DNA of 64,000 nucleotides from Ischnura elegans. Its lineage: Eukaryota; Arthropoda; Insecta; Odonata; Coenagrionidae. The position numbers and the translations under genes are program-made. The stretch spans positions 84,481,992 to 84,545,991 of the forward strand of contig NC_060253.1 in NCBI RefSeq assembly GCF_921293095.1, written 5' to 3'. The notes under the pieces are model-generated. The model was not told where the DNA came from, made no database searches, and worked only from the letters and a program-made list of their open reading frames with translations. This document shows positions 22,096-33,900 of this stretch, piece after piece (the stretch's first letter is position 1; the number at the start of each line of letters is the position of its first letter).

Positions 22096-24838
22096 CCGGC
22101 CACATAACAGTAAATAATATTTGTGTTTTAAAATATTAATTTTTATTACTTTTTAGGAATTAATTTTATGTTTTTGACCAAATCTATTAACGTTGTACCG
22201 GTTTTGGCACAAACTATTAATTTAAAAAATTTTAAAAATAGTTTTTGACGAAAATTTTATGTGTTCTAAAAATATAGTGCTTCTATTGTAAATGTTGAAA
22301 TTTATACTTTTAAAAATAAATACTTGTATAATGTTTAGTGATTGACATTCTTTTTGTTGTTATGAAAGGTATTTTACGTTTAATAAGGTTAAAATATCAT
22401 TTTTTAGATTCCAAACGCTTTGAGGAATTCGTGAACAACGAACTTGATGGCGAGATTAGCGACCTGAGCATCACAGATGATGAAGATGCTGATCCTGATT
22501 TTAAATTAGATAAAGAAAGTAGAATTGAAGCAGAACAGTCTTCTTCCTCAGAAGATGAAAACAACGAAGATAATGATTCATCAGCAACACCTAATTTATC
22601 AGGTACCACATAGTTTAAAATAGTTTAATTTGGATAGCAATACATTTAATTTTTTGTTGTACTCGTTCTGTTATGCAAATACGTAATAACTAACAATAAA
22701 TGTATAGCCTACCAATAGTTTTATTAGGCAATAATTATTTCAAACACGTTACAAATAACTATTGTTATGTCAGTTGCAACCAAGATTAATTTGAAGAATA
22801 TGAAGTGAGAGCACTAAAACACTAAGGATCGCTGCAGTTTTGTCCATCAAGGGGGTTCGCTTGAGTATAAGTCCTCTATTTCTGACTTCTTTTACAAAAA
22901 CCTCTATCCCTAATTTATAATTTTACTTTGCCAGCCTCGCAACGTTAGGTTAGGGTTCCTTTGTTCCTTTCGAGCACCTCTGATGTAATCGTTTAATACT
23001 TTTTGTTTTTTATTGCAGAGCCTGTGATCCCCCATTCAACGTCAAATGCAGATGTATCTCAGAGTAGACCTACAGTGTCACCAAGCCCAATTTCATCCAC
23101 AAACTTTTATGGTGCTGTATCTCAAGGTTCAGAACGACCTGCAATGACAATTTTGCCCAGAACCACGATTTCACGTACAGCTTCAGGAACTGCTTTACCT
23201 AAAACCAGACGTTCACCTCGAACTTCTACAACTGCATCTACTGCTGATCAGGTGACACAGTCATGTGAGCCTCCATCTGAGAGATCAAGGGTATTTTGGA
23301 AAAAGCAAGTTTGTTTTGAACCGCTACCTGCCGCACCTACACACGAAGAGCACCCAATAAATGCATTGAATTTACCCCCTCAAGATTATGTAAGTAAGTA
23401 CATCCCTGAAGATATTTTCAATCTGGTCACAGAAAAAACCAATCGAAGCTACATTGAAAAAAAAGGTCGCCCTTTAATTTCAAATAATGAGCAAACCAAA
23501 AGGTTTTTTGGCGCCTCTATCAAGATGTCCATAATGGGACTTCCAAGAACCAGAATGTATTATGATTCTAAAACAAAGGTTCTTTCCATTGCTTCAATCT
23601 TGCCAAGAGACCAATTTTTCTCTATCAGGAATAACTTAAAAGTTGTTTATGACAATGAAGTGACTCCAGAGGAGAAAGCTGCTTCCAAATTTTGGAAAGT
23701 GAACCCAATAATGAATTCTGTTAGGACAGGCTGTCTTCTAAATGACCGGACAGCAAATGTCGCTATTGATGAGCAAATGGTTCCATTCTGGGGCCATTGT
23801 CCAGCAAGGCAGGTCATAAAATCAAAGCCCAATCCATGTGGTATCAAAATATTTGTAGCAGCAGCCCCAGATGGCTTACCTTTAGATTTATTTTTCTACC
23901 ATGGCAAAGGAGACCCAATTGTTGAAGAACCGTTATTCAGCAACCTCACTATTGGGGGAAAGGCTGTCATCAAATTACTGAGAACAATTCCAAAAGGAGT
24001 TACTGTCTACATGGACAGATATTTCACCTCAGAATCTCTTATGGACATGCTTCATTCAGAAGCAGAAGCATCAGGAACGGGAACACTACAGAAACAACGG
24101 GTACCAATAAACTGCAAACTGAAGGAGGATAAAGAAATAGAAAAAGAAGGCAGAGGAGCAGTAGACATGAGTGTAAGATCAGATGGTCAGGTGTGTGTCA
24201 CAAAATGGTTTGACAGCAAGCCAGTTTTAATGATTTCTAGTAAAGAGGGGGCATATCCAGTTGACAAGTGTAGGAGATGGTGTAAGGTAACTAGGACATT
24301 CATTGAAGTCGAAAGGCCTCTGGTTGTAAATAACTACAACGCCTTCATGGGAGGGGTTGATTTCCTTGATAGACTTATTAGTTATTACAGGATCTCAGCC
24401 AGAACCCGAAAGTGGACGGTGAGGGTTATCATGCATTTTGTTGATTTTTCAATTGCTGCCGGTTGGATCGAGTACCGGAGAGACCAACGGGCTCTACAGA
24501 CACCCAAAAAAGACATAATGGACCTCATGCAATTCAAAAATGAATACGCAGATTTTCTGATACATGGTGGTAATCAAGATGAGTCTGATGACGCCGACAG
24601 TGATTACGGCAGCTCTATTCCCCCACCCAGAAAACAACCCAGGGTAGCACACCCACCAGATGTCCTGAGGACGAAGAATGTGCTTCACCTGCCAGATATA
24701 CCAACTCCACCTTCCAAGAATCGCTGCAGATTTCCTGGCTGCAGTTCCAATGGAGCTCGAGTTAGGTGCACAACGTGCAAAGTATTCTTGTGTGTTCAAG
24801 AGAAACGAAATTGCTTTAAAAGTTACCACGAGTTGTAA
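21882..24838 (+). CDS. piggyBac-family (DDE_Tnp_1_7) transposase, three exons, apparently intact
   Basis: Proposed CDS: join(21882..21924, 22408..22602, 23019..24838), 685 residues, with GTAAGT and GTACCA donors and TTTTTAG and TTGCAG acceptors and phase-1 junctions that keep the frame. The start MADRYRDRPQRLRAD leads into an acidic region (about residues 30-75, rich in Asp, Glu and Ser). The catalytic domain shows AIDEQMVPFWG (Asp ~330), VYMDRYFTS (Asp ~412) and MGGVDFLDRL (Asp ~527 and ~530), matching the DDD/D set of piggyBac transposases. The C-terminus is a cysteine-rich zinc finger: RCRFPGCSSNGARVRC, then CTTCKVFLCVQEKRNCF. No stop or frameshift is seen over 600 codons, so it is either recently active or maintained by selection. 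Undetected TIRs and the introns leave host domestication possible. A poly(A) signal lies at 24917. Confidence 0.9.
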
Positions 24839-24916
24839 ACCTTGAGTTTCAATCAACATGACAACTCAACTGACTTTTCATGTGGTTATTGTCATTAATG
24901 AGGTGATTTGATAGTT

Positions 24917-24922
24917 AATAAA
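24917..24922 (+). promoter_or_regulatory. Poly(A) signal AATAAA of the piggyBac transposase gene
   Basis: AATAAA lies 79 bp after the transposase stop codon, on the same strand, in AT-rich DNA. Confidence 0.6.
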
Positions 24923-25059
24923 CATATTTTTCATTGATCATTGCATTTCCTTCACACATTTTTTCCACAATTTCTTAATGAATTAACATTGTTTCAGGGT
25001 TCAAGTGAGTAGGCAGTATTCCAAATGTTTACTACAGTCGACATCAAGTTTTTCTATGA

Positions 25060-27340
25060 AAAAAAATATTAAAATATTTATATATACTTTTTTTAGATTC
25101 CTCTTAGTAGCAATAAACACAAATTTTGCGAAAACAATTAAAATGGAAAAAAAATTTTCATTTGGAATGAGGAGGATAAGGGCGAGAAAAGGTGCTACAT
25201 CGTTCATTCCTTAATTAAAATTTGCTTCAGGTAGTCATATTACCTCAGTAAAAGCATAGAGAATTGGATGAAACTTTGGTCAAATATTCTTTGAAAGACG
25301 CACTTCAAACGATCCAAAGAAAAAAGAATTTCCATATGCCGTTTTTTCATATTTGACGGTAAAATTAGGATAATTTGACATGGGCTCTAATGGAGAAATA
25401 CGTTTTTTTCGAGCTAGCGAAACTGTTTGTAACAAGAAGTTGTTGAGACGGCACTCATTAGAAGCAACATTTTGTGACAAATCAATATATGCCCTTGTAT
25501 GTGACAATTTATATAATTGTTCCGAAGAATATCAGGAAAGTGTAAGGTCATGATAAAGTAAGAATGACATTGGTGAAAAACCGCCTGAAACTGGCAAGGT
25601 GGCTGGGAATAAATAGATATTTGAAGTAGATTTTAAGTAAGTTATGTATATAATATGTATAATCAAGTATCTGGATAGGTAAATTATTCATACATTACCT
25701 ATTAAACATACCTTGGTAAATCAAGTCGATAATTGCCTACGCCTTGAAAAAAATATTGAGGAAATAATATATAAAGTACTAGTTTAATATTTAATATTTA
25801 TTACCTTCTTTTGCATTAAACTCTCCTATGATTTTTTTCTAACCTCACCACCGTGTAAGTATTCGCGCCATTCTATTAAACTTCCAGGGCTATGTCGACA
25901 TATAGCACGCCGTGTTGATCGCCTCTGGTGGTAAGCGAGTACAGTACGGTACAGTAACGTTACAGCCTCGGTACAGTACGGTACGGTAAAGGTACAGGTA
26001 TGTCTTTTGAATCTTATTTTGAGCTATTTCAGTCAAAAAAATTTTGAACCTATCCAAAGTTTGATGTTTGCTGGCCATGCTTTGTTTCTTGACACAACGT
26101 AATTACCCTCTTTTAATTTTGAAGTTCGCCTTCGCTTCGACCATTTATTGTTCTTTTTAAGGGCTTATAATGAAACGTTTTGAAACGAAGACGATAAAAA
26201 AAGTGTTAATCGAATAGTCAATGTGAATGATTTCTCAAAATTTTTAGTCAACTTAAATGTGTTGAACAGTATCTTTCCACAGTTTCAGAAATACATATAT
26301 GCATATTTCTTGACGGTAATATCCTTGGGTTATATTTTTTGTTGCTGCGTTACAATGTTAAAAATCAATCGTTATGTATCAAACTATATTACATTTTACT
26401 AAAATATAAAATATCCGTACTTAAGTTACAGCTATTTATATTTTTGACACATATATAGAATTTTTTTCTCTTATTTTCTTGTCAAGTTACTGAAGAACAT
26501 GGAACGTAGCGTGATTTCGATGGTGGCTCTGGGTTTGATATGAGATGCAATTTCTAAAAAATATCAAATGATGATGCCCAGGTCTCGAATCCACGACCAA
26601 AGTCTGAGGCTTTTTGACTAGACATGATGATTTTTTTTGCGATTTTCACGAATTTTGTGAAATAGCTTCAATAATTTTGATTTTGAGGTTAGTTATAAGT
26701 TTTTTTGGTTAGTTTTAGCCTTATACCTATTGCAGCGTAATAAATTAATCGCAGTTTAATATACCAATTGCAGTAAAAAAACTGATTTACCAAGAGAAAA
26801 CGTTCTTTATCTCACTCTCTGTAGTGATTACTGATCTATTTTTTATACCTTTTATTGGTTAAATGTGGTTCATTTCCACAGATTGTTTCTTTTTTGTGGT
26901 TAGAGTGCCAATAAAGAATAACTGAGATCAGTTACAGTATTTTTTAATTTTTAATGATTTACAAAGTACCAGTAACAAATTAAAACAGTAGCTAGTTACA
27001 GTTTAAATACTGTACCCGTTACTTTTCGCAAAACCTATGAAAACTGCCTTCGATATTCAGAAGGATATGATGATAGTTTCATACAACACTTTGCTTTGCT
27101 TTGGTTAGTACTTGGCTATAGATACCCCGCGCAGTAATACCATTGTCTACTCAAAGTTCTTGGCATACACCGGTAGATGTAGTCATAACGTAACGATTAC
27201 TTTCAGAAGACAATGATTGAATTAAAACTAATAATTACATTTTTCGAATGTAATGATTGTAAGTAAAAAAATACCTTAAATGGAATCGTAATGTTAATGG
27301 AGTTACCTTTATTCAGTCACTGATTGTTACTGACATTTCT
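25060..27340. other. AT-rich stretch without a recognised gene
   Basis: It contains a short GGTAC-rich, partly palindromic cluster (about 25930-26000) and a weak tRNA-like B-box on the minus strand near 26605, possibly a SINE relic. Nothing else is supported. Confidence 0.4.
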
Positions 27341-27347
27341 GATTGTT

Positions 27348-27748
27348 ATGCCTTGTTCAGATTACGATTGTCCGAGCGATCGTCCTAACGATAGTTGGCC
27401 AAAATAGCAGTGTGAATGCATATATTGACAATGGTTACTTTAGTTCCGGACGTTGCCATTTTACGATGGTTAGGCTCAGTTCATACGTTTGTAAGCTCCC
27501 TTCACACTATTTGTTTTTCATGGATTTGTCCAAGCAAGGAGGAATATATGCAAAAGGTAAATTATTCGTCAAATACACGTTGAACAAAGTAATACCTTGA
27601 CCATGCTTACCTCAACAACTTTGCTAACCGTCAATTTCTCGTTCACTTTAATGTCATCACTAGAGGGCAGCACAGATTTTAATCATCGTTGCGTGAATGC
27701 ACGATAGTTCGAACGATTGCTGGAACAATCGTAATCTGAACGAGGCAT
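27348..27748. mobile_element. ~400-bp MITE with 24-bp TIRs
   Basis: Left terminus 27348-27371 (ATGCCTTGTTCAGATTACGA...) is matched by the inverted right terminus 27725-27748 with one mismatch. The ~350-bp interior is non-coding. The target-site duplication is unclear. It lies just downstream of gene A's poly(A) signal. Confidence 0.75.
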
Positions 27749-27877
27749 GACATTTCTTTTGTTACTCTTAAGTTTGCCTAATCACAGGTGTGATGCATTA
27801 ATAGCTAACTTACTTCCTGATGCAAAATAACAACTCTATTACCAACTGTTTCTAAGGAAGAATAAGATATCATATCA

Positions 27878-27883
27878 TTTATT
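27878..27883 (-). promoter_or_regulatory. Poly(A) signal AATAAA of gene A
   Basis: On the minus strand AATAAA occurs 60 bp after the gene A stop codon (27944). Spacing and strand suit the cleavage signal of this gene. Confidence 0.6.
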
Positions 27884-27943
27884 ATTACAATTATTCAATT
27901 TACAATTGTAGTTTTACGGCAGCTGAAAATTTTCTCCATGAAG

Positions 27944-30900
27944 TCAGCCGTCCTTGTTGATTATCGTTGCTATGGCCGCAAACCCTCTCACTTCGTACAC
28001 TCCGTACACTACGGAAGGGGCATTGCTGATTGCGGGTCCCTGATCGATGCCATTCACGAAGAAATGAAGGCTCCCATTGTCCCTCTTCATTACTCCAATT
28101 GTCTCTCCAACCTGAATAAAGAAAATAGTGTATGTTTTGTCAGATACAGTGTTGTCAAATAAAGTCAGTGGAATGGGCTGACTATATATCTAGCAGTGAC
28201 TTTTTCCCACCAGTCGAAAAAATATAAGAGGTATGACCACCACGGCGAAATGACTTGTTGAGATAGATCTTAAGCACTCCGATTGGCAAGTATAATACTC
28301 CCATAATCGATAATTATAGTCTGTATACCGTAGGGTGGAGAACGGGCCCGCTGGGTACCTGAGTCGGTCCCATAGAGTTTTATGGTCGGTTCTTTCCTCA
28401 CTATGCCGCTCGCGGCTCGCGGACCGACTCAGGTAGCTGGCAGACCCGTGCGACACCCTACGGTATACAGACTATAGGTCAATTTTATATCTCATTACAC
28501 CTGAAACTATAGCCAATTTATTTTTTTAAGTCTATGAGATATTTATATCGCCCTCAAACTTTCTATTTCACCTGTTAAGGCCTGGTTACACGGTACATGA
28601 GAATGTACAAGAAAATGTGAGAATGTCTGAATCTCAGAATGAACGCGAAAATGCACCGTGTAACCACGCAAAATGTAAGAATGTATGAATTTCTGAACGC
28701 CTGCTCTAATTTCGTTCAGACAATCATACAATTTGACCTCAGAGTCACCTGGTGGCAGACTACGAAAACGACACATTCATTTCATCTGGCTTGTATAGGC
28801 GACTTCTTTTTTACGTACGGCCCCGATAGTTATTTCGATTTGATATGATCTTGCTTGACTTGGATATCTCACTGATTGGATATGGGTAGCGAAAGAATGG
28901 AACACAAGAAAAGGGGATGGGTAAAAGGAAGGATCAGATGGAAAGGCGCTGAATGTATGAACCGCGATAATTGTCCAAGATTGAGATCCAAATGATCGTT
29001 AAAAGGTCATAAAAAAGCATGTGATAGGCAAAGAAATAAGTTTCAAGTGCTATTTACGCTGCATTTACTCAAGTTCCTGTTTTTGAATCCAGACCGACTG
29101 CAAAAGAGTCGAAATTTTAGGTGTTGCGTTGACATGCAGCGAACGTTATGGGCATCGCAGTAATAAATATTGAATTTACCTTGCCAAAAGCCTCATATTT
29201 CTCGTATATTCCTGTAGCGTGCGCCGATTCACAGGAGAAGGATGGAGAGAAATCACGACACACTCGCTTTCAAGTCTAAAATTCAACTGCCTTTATTATG
29301 TCCTGTTTATTATATCACAAGGCTTAAGGGCACGAGAAATTTTGAAAATGTGCTTTTATTATGGAACACTACTATCCAACAAAATTTTAACGATATCGGC
29401 GAAAGACACTTCGTGAATATTCCTTGTTAGGGGCTCCTTGTGACGAGAGGCCGGCCACCCATTACATTCCTTATTTTTCACCGTGGTTTAATCGTAATCA
29501 GTATTTATTCTCGTAAACAGCCACTTTCCTTATAATTTGATCCTACAATGGGTAGAATGATAGGTACATTTATAGAGTTGTTTACAAAGTGAAATAAGTA
29601 ACTTGATAAAATCCTGCGGTAACCCTGATTTAAGAGTGTACTTACGTTGAGGATATCCCATTGACAATATAGATAATGTATTTGACTCCATTCTGTGAAT
29701 CATCAACCACTTATTCCTCTTATTTTTGTCCCTTCGAACACAAGCAAAAAACTTCTCCGGCGAGTAAATAGAGGCACTAGACGTCGGGGCACTTTATATG
29801 GTTTTATGGGATACACGATTTATATGGTTTTCACACGTTTTTCTATTGAAGGTCCGTGCTACAATATACTTATTACATTAAGCAAATGATGTGGATGTGT
29901 AACGTAGATCACAATCTGCAATTAACTTATTTTAATTTAATCTTTCCAAAGCCCCCCAAACAATCGCCTTTATTTATTTCAACAACGCCTTGGCAACCCA
30001 ATATATTCACAATCCGAAGTATGACGTTAAAGCAGCAATTATATTCGCCAAATTTGCGTTTGAGTCCCTACATAGACAGTTTTTCTAACCACTTCCTCAG
30101 TCTGTCATCAGTGGATTCCAGGCCGCGTTGTAACGCGCGCACGCTCCGTCACGTGTTTTCAAACAGTCGATGAAGATTATTTTTAAAGACTCATATGTCA
30201 GCTATAAAACATTATTCATCCGCGAAATTTTCGGCAAGTACATTTGAGGTAAGGATCTTATTATTCTAGTACTTTTAAAAAAGTTTTCATGTTCCCCATT
30301 GGTTTATATTTGAAGTTGAAATAATTTGTTGCGCATTTAAAAATGTACGAAAAAATGTCCGAAAAAATGTACCGTGTAACCACCTACTCGTGGATCTTGT
30401 CCATGAGAATGTACAAGAATCTGTTCAGAAAACCATTCAGAAAAATGTACAGATTCTTGTACATTCTAATGTACCGTGTAACCAGGCCTTTAGAAGTATC
30501 TATGAAAAATAATGGTAAATAGTAATTTTTATCTATATTGCATGATTCCGTGTAGGGATTACAGGATATCATGTAGTGATATCTATCCTTATATCCTATA
30601 TGTGTGTATAAATGGTTAAAAAGCGAGTCACTATCATTAAAACACATAAAAAGAAAAAGTAAAAAATAAAAGTCGGAGCTTTCGAAGCAGTAGGTAGCTT
30701 CTCTCTCAATCTGAGCAATAAATGGGGAGCGGGAAAGGAGTGCGTTGGACAAGAGAAAGGGGGAAGAGAGGGTAGATTAATGGAGGGGGATTAGCATGAG
30801 ATGGTCAACACAGGGAAGCTATATGCTTGCTGATGCCTGTGTACTTCCCCTTACGCAACACCCGGCCGTTGAGAACAAACTGTCGCGCGCGCGCACCTTA

Positions 30901-33900
30901 TTGGCCGCCGGTCAATATGGCCGACGACGCGACGTAGTCGACGTCGCGACGAATACAAGCTTCAGGGATTGTCGGCGGTAAGCACCCAACCCCAGGTCAT
31001 TTTGTTGAAGGTGTGGCATTAGTTTTAACATGCTAAATTTAAAAAAAAAATTCAATGCGGGCAATTTTTGGCGATTTTTTTCAACTTGTGGCGAATGAAT
31101 TTGTTTAAAAAAGTAACTCATGGAAAACGTATTGCGTAAAAAAATGCACTAATGTATTGACAACAACTGTGCAAAGTTTCAAATTCCTCACTCAAAAAAA
31201 TCTTTTTTTGAGGTTTTGTCCAGAGTTTTTAGATTTCAGCCTACTGTGCGTAGGGCGCCTTCCCTCATGGCGCAAATGACCTCACCTGTCAGTTGCCTCC
31301 CCAAAATACTATACCATGAGGAGATCACATAAAACGGGTAATCACTCAGGGAAAAGAGGAAATTTTCGGAAAAATTGCAACGCTTCAATCAGCCAACCAA
31401 TATATTTCAATATACAATAATTGCCATGAGAAAATATTCACCTGGACCGGGAATCGAACCACGGACCTTTGCCTTCCGGACCACTGCGCAGACCACTACG
31501 CTATTAAGGTTCTTTAATTCCCATGGCCATTATACCGATGCTCTAGCTATACTGAGGCTATACTGAGCCTCGGTATAATTGCCATGGGAATTAAAGAACG
31601 CACGGATTTAAAGGAAGGCACGGAAAGTCAAAGGTCCGTGGTTCGTTTCCCGATCCAGGGGAATTTTTTCTCGTAGCAATAGGTCTCTGAACACCTATGT
31701 AGGTAAACACGTTTCTGAAAAGTAGGTGTAATTATTAAGCTAAAAGTTATAGCATTATGGCTGTAAAGTCATCTATTTTTTTATTATGAGCATTTAAAAT
31801 ACGTCTCACAAGCCATCAAGGAAAAACGTAATTCGCACCGCCGCACAATGGGCTAGAATCGAAAAAAGCTGGCCAAAACCTCAAAATCGATTTTTTTGAG
31901 CTAGGAAATTGAAACTTCGCATACACATTCTCAAATAAATTGTGCATAACAACCCAGATTATTTTGGTCCTGTGTTTTCACTTTAACAATATATGTGAGG
32001 TCAAAGTTGAGCAAATTTAGCGAAAAACGACCACCCTCGATTTTTTCTGAAAATTGCCGACTTTATCCTCGTGCAGTGGTTTTATAAATAGTTTTATCGA
32101 CAAAACTGTTATACCATCTTAATTGACACTTCTTATTCTTTCATTTAAAAGGTTTTTAAAGATTTTTTTTCATCAATAACCATAGATACATAACAAAATG
32201 GCGGAGCCTGTTTTCAACCCATTTTTTCACATAAACGTAGAAAAAAAGTAGACATTGTCACCGGCTTACACTAAGTAACTTATATCATGTCGTTCTTTGA
32301 AGCTTCTGCATTGTGAATCTAAAGTCAAACCTTGCACTAATTTGCAACCCCGAATTTTAAATCGTTTTTTCGAACGCACGGACGACACCGGTTCTGGCCG
32401 GCGGCGGCGGAGAGTACGGCGACGCGGCAAGCGGGTGGATGCCATATGGTCTCATTCACTTTTATGTGTGGATAACAGATATATTAGTGACAGAAAATAA
32501 TCACCAGAAAGTAAAATTTATAAATATTGCTACGAACGACTCTCATTATGCAATCGCTGGGCACTGCAAGAGGTGCACTGAAAGGTTTCCTTCTTTGAGT
32601 GTATTCCATGGGGAATGGACTTAAATCGCGTGCTTTACTAACTAATAAACTTTTTAACAATAACAGATAATATATTCCTTAAACGTGATGGAAAATGGCT
32701 CAATACAGTACTTAATTTTGCCGAAATTGGCCAAATCAAGTACTGTCTTGGTACTTGAAGAGTTCATTATTCTTATCCAGTAAGGTTATTTAATTTATAT
32801 TCTTGATTTAAAGCAATTAATAACTATTCCTTATGCAGCACAATTTACATGTTGCTCTAGTTCAGCCAGTGCAGATGGACGTCAATTCATGTTTTCAGGG
32901 TTGTATCAAGAGAACGACTAGGAGGAAAACGAATGCAAAAGGAAGATTCAGTGACCATCCTCGGAGGCAAGAACTCTTGCCAAGTGGATAAAATGCAACC
33001 CCGAGTATTATGTTATGTCAGATTAAGAGGCCCTCTCACTAAGTAATTGTGTCCATGCGGTTCACAAAATTTCGGTGCAGGGGTCTTCGAAAATCTGAAA
33101 TGCCAGGGATATAATATTAATCCCAGCGATGAGAGAGTGACGCGAGTATATGATTTCATTTACCCGAGTGATATTATTGTAGCAGAGGTTATATAAGAAG
33201 TTTCCAAAAATGGTTCTGCATCTTACTGCGACTCGAATCTTAACGTACATTTCCACAGATCCAAGTTTCGCGTCGCATATAAAGTGCACTTAAATTTGCA
33301 AACACGGCTTTGACAGCAGTTAGGGCATGCGCAATATAATCACACGTGGGAACGAGGGCCTATGTCTCATGAATTATTGCTCGTGAGCACCTTTGTGCCT
33401 TCTTGTTTAGGTAAAAAAATGCTGTTCCTTAGGCCAAGCATGAAACAGGCACGAGTATTCAAAAGTCATCACAATTATTCTAGATTTCCTCTCCAAATAA
33501 TTTAATTTTCTCTCTCTCACACTGACGCTTTAAATACAATTATGGTATGCCACCAACCGTACATAAGGTCTTCATTCAAGGAGCTGACATTGCAAAAGAG
33601 TCCATTCTTAATTGCGACAACTGACAGGGGAAGCGATATAGGCACGGTATAAGGACGTAAGAAAGTTCCGTGAACGGTTGACTAGAAAAATGGCACGAGT
33701 GGCCACAAATAGGGATTTATTCCGAAGACAACTCCTAATGTCATAACTGATAATGACAAAAATTACGCCAATTAAACTGGAGGAAACACACAGCTTGCCG
33801 AAAAATGTAATGGATCTGTTTTTGAAAAAGGAAAACAATGCTTTAGCTCAGACAGTGAAAGTGATAAAACTCGTCAGATAGTGAATGAAAAACAGTAACC

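Noticed and set aside
31441-31510. Possible tRNA gene on the minus strand
   Set aside because: It has A- and B-box-like sequences, but the cloverleaf does not close and it is half of a palindromic repeat, so I call it a SINE.
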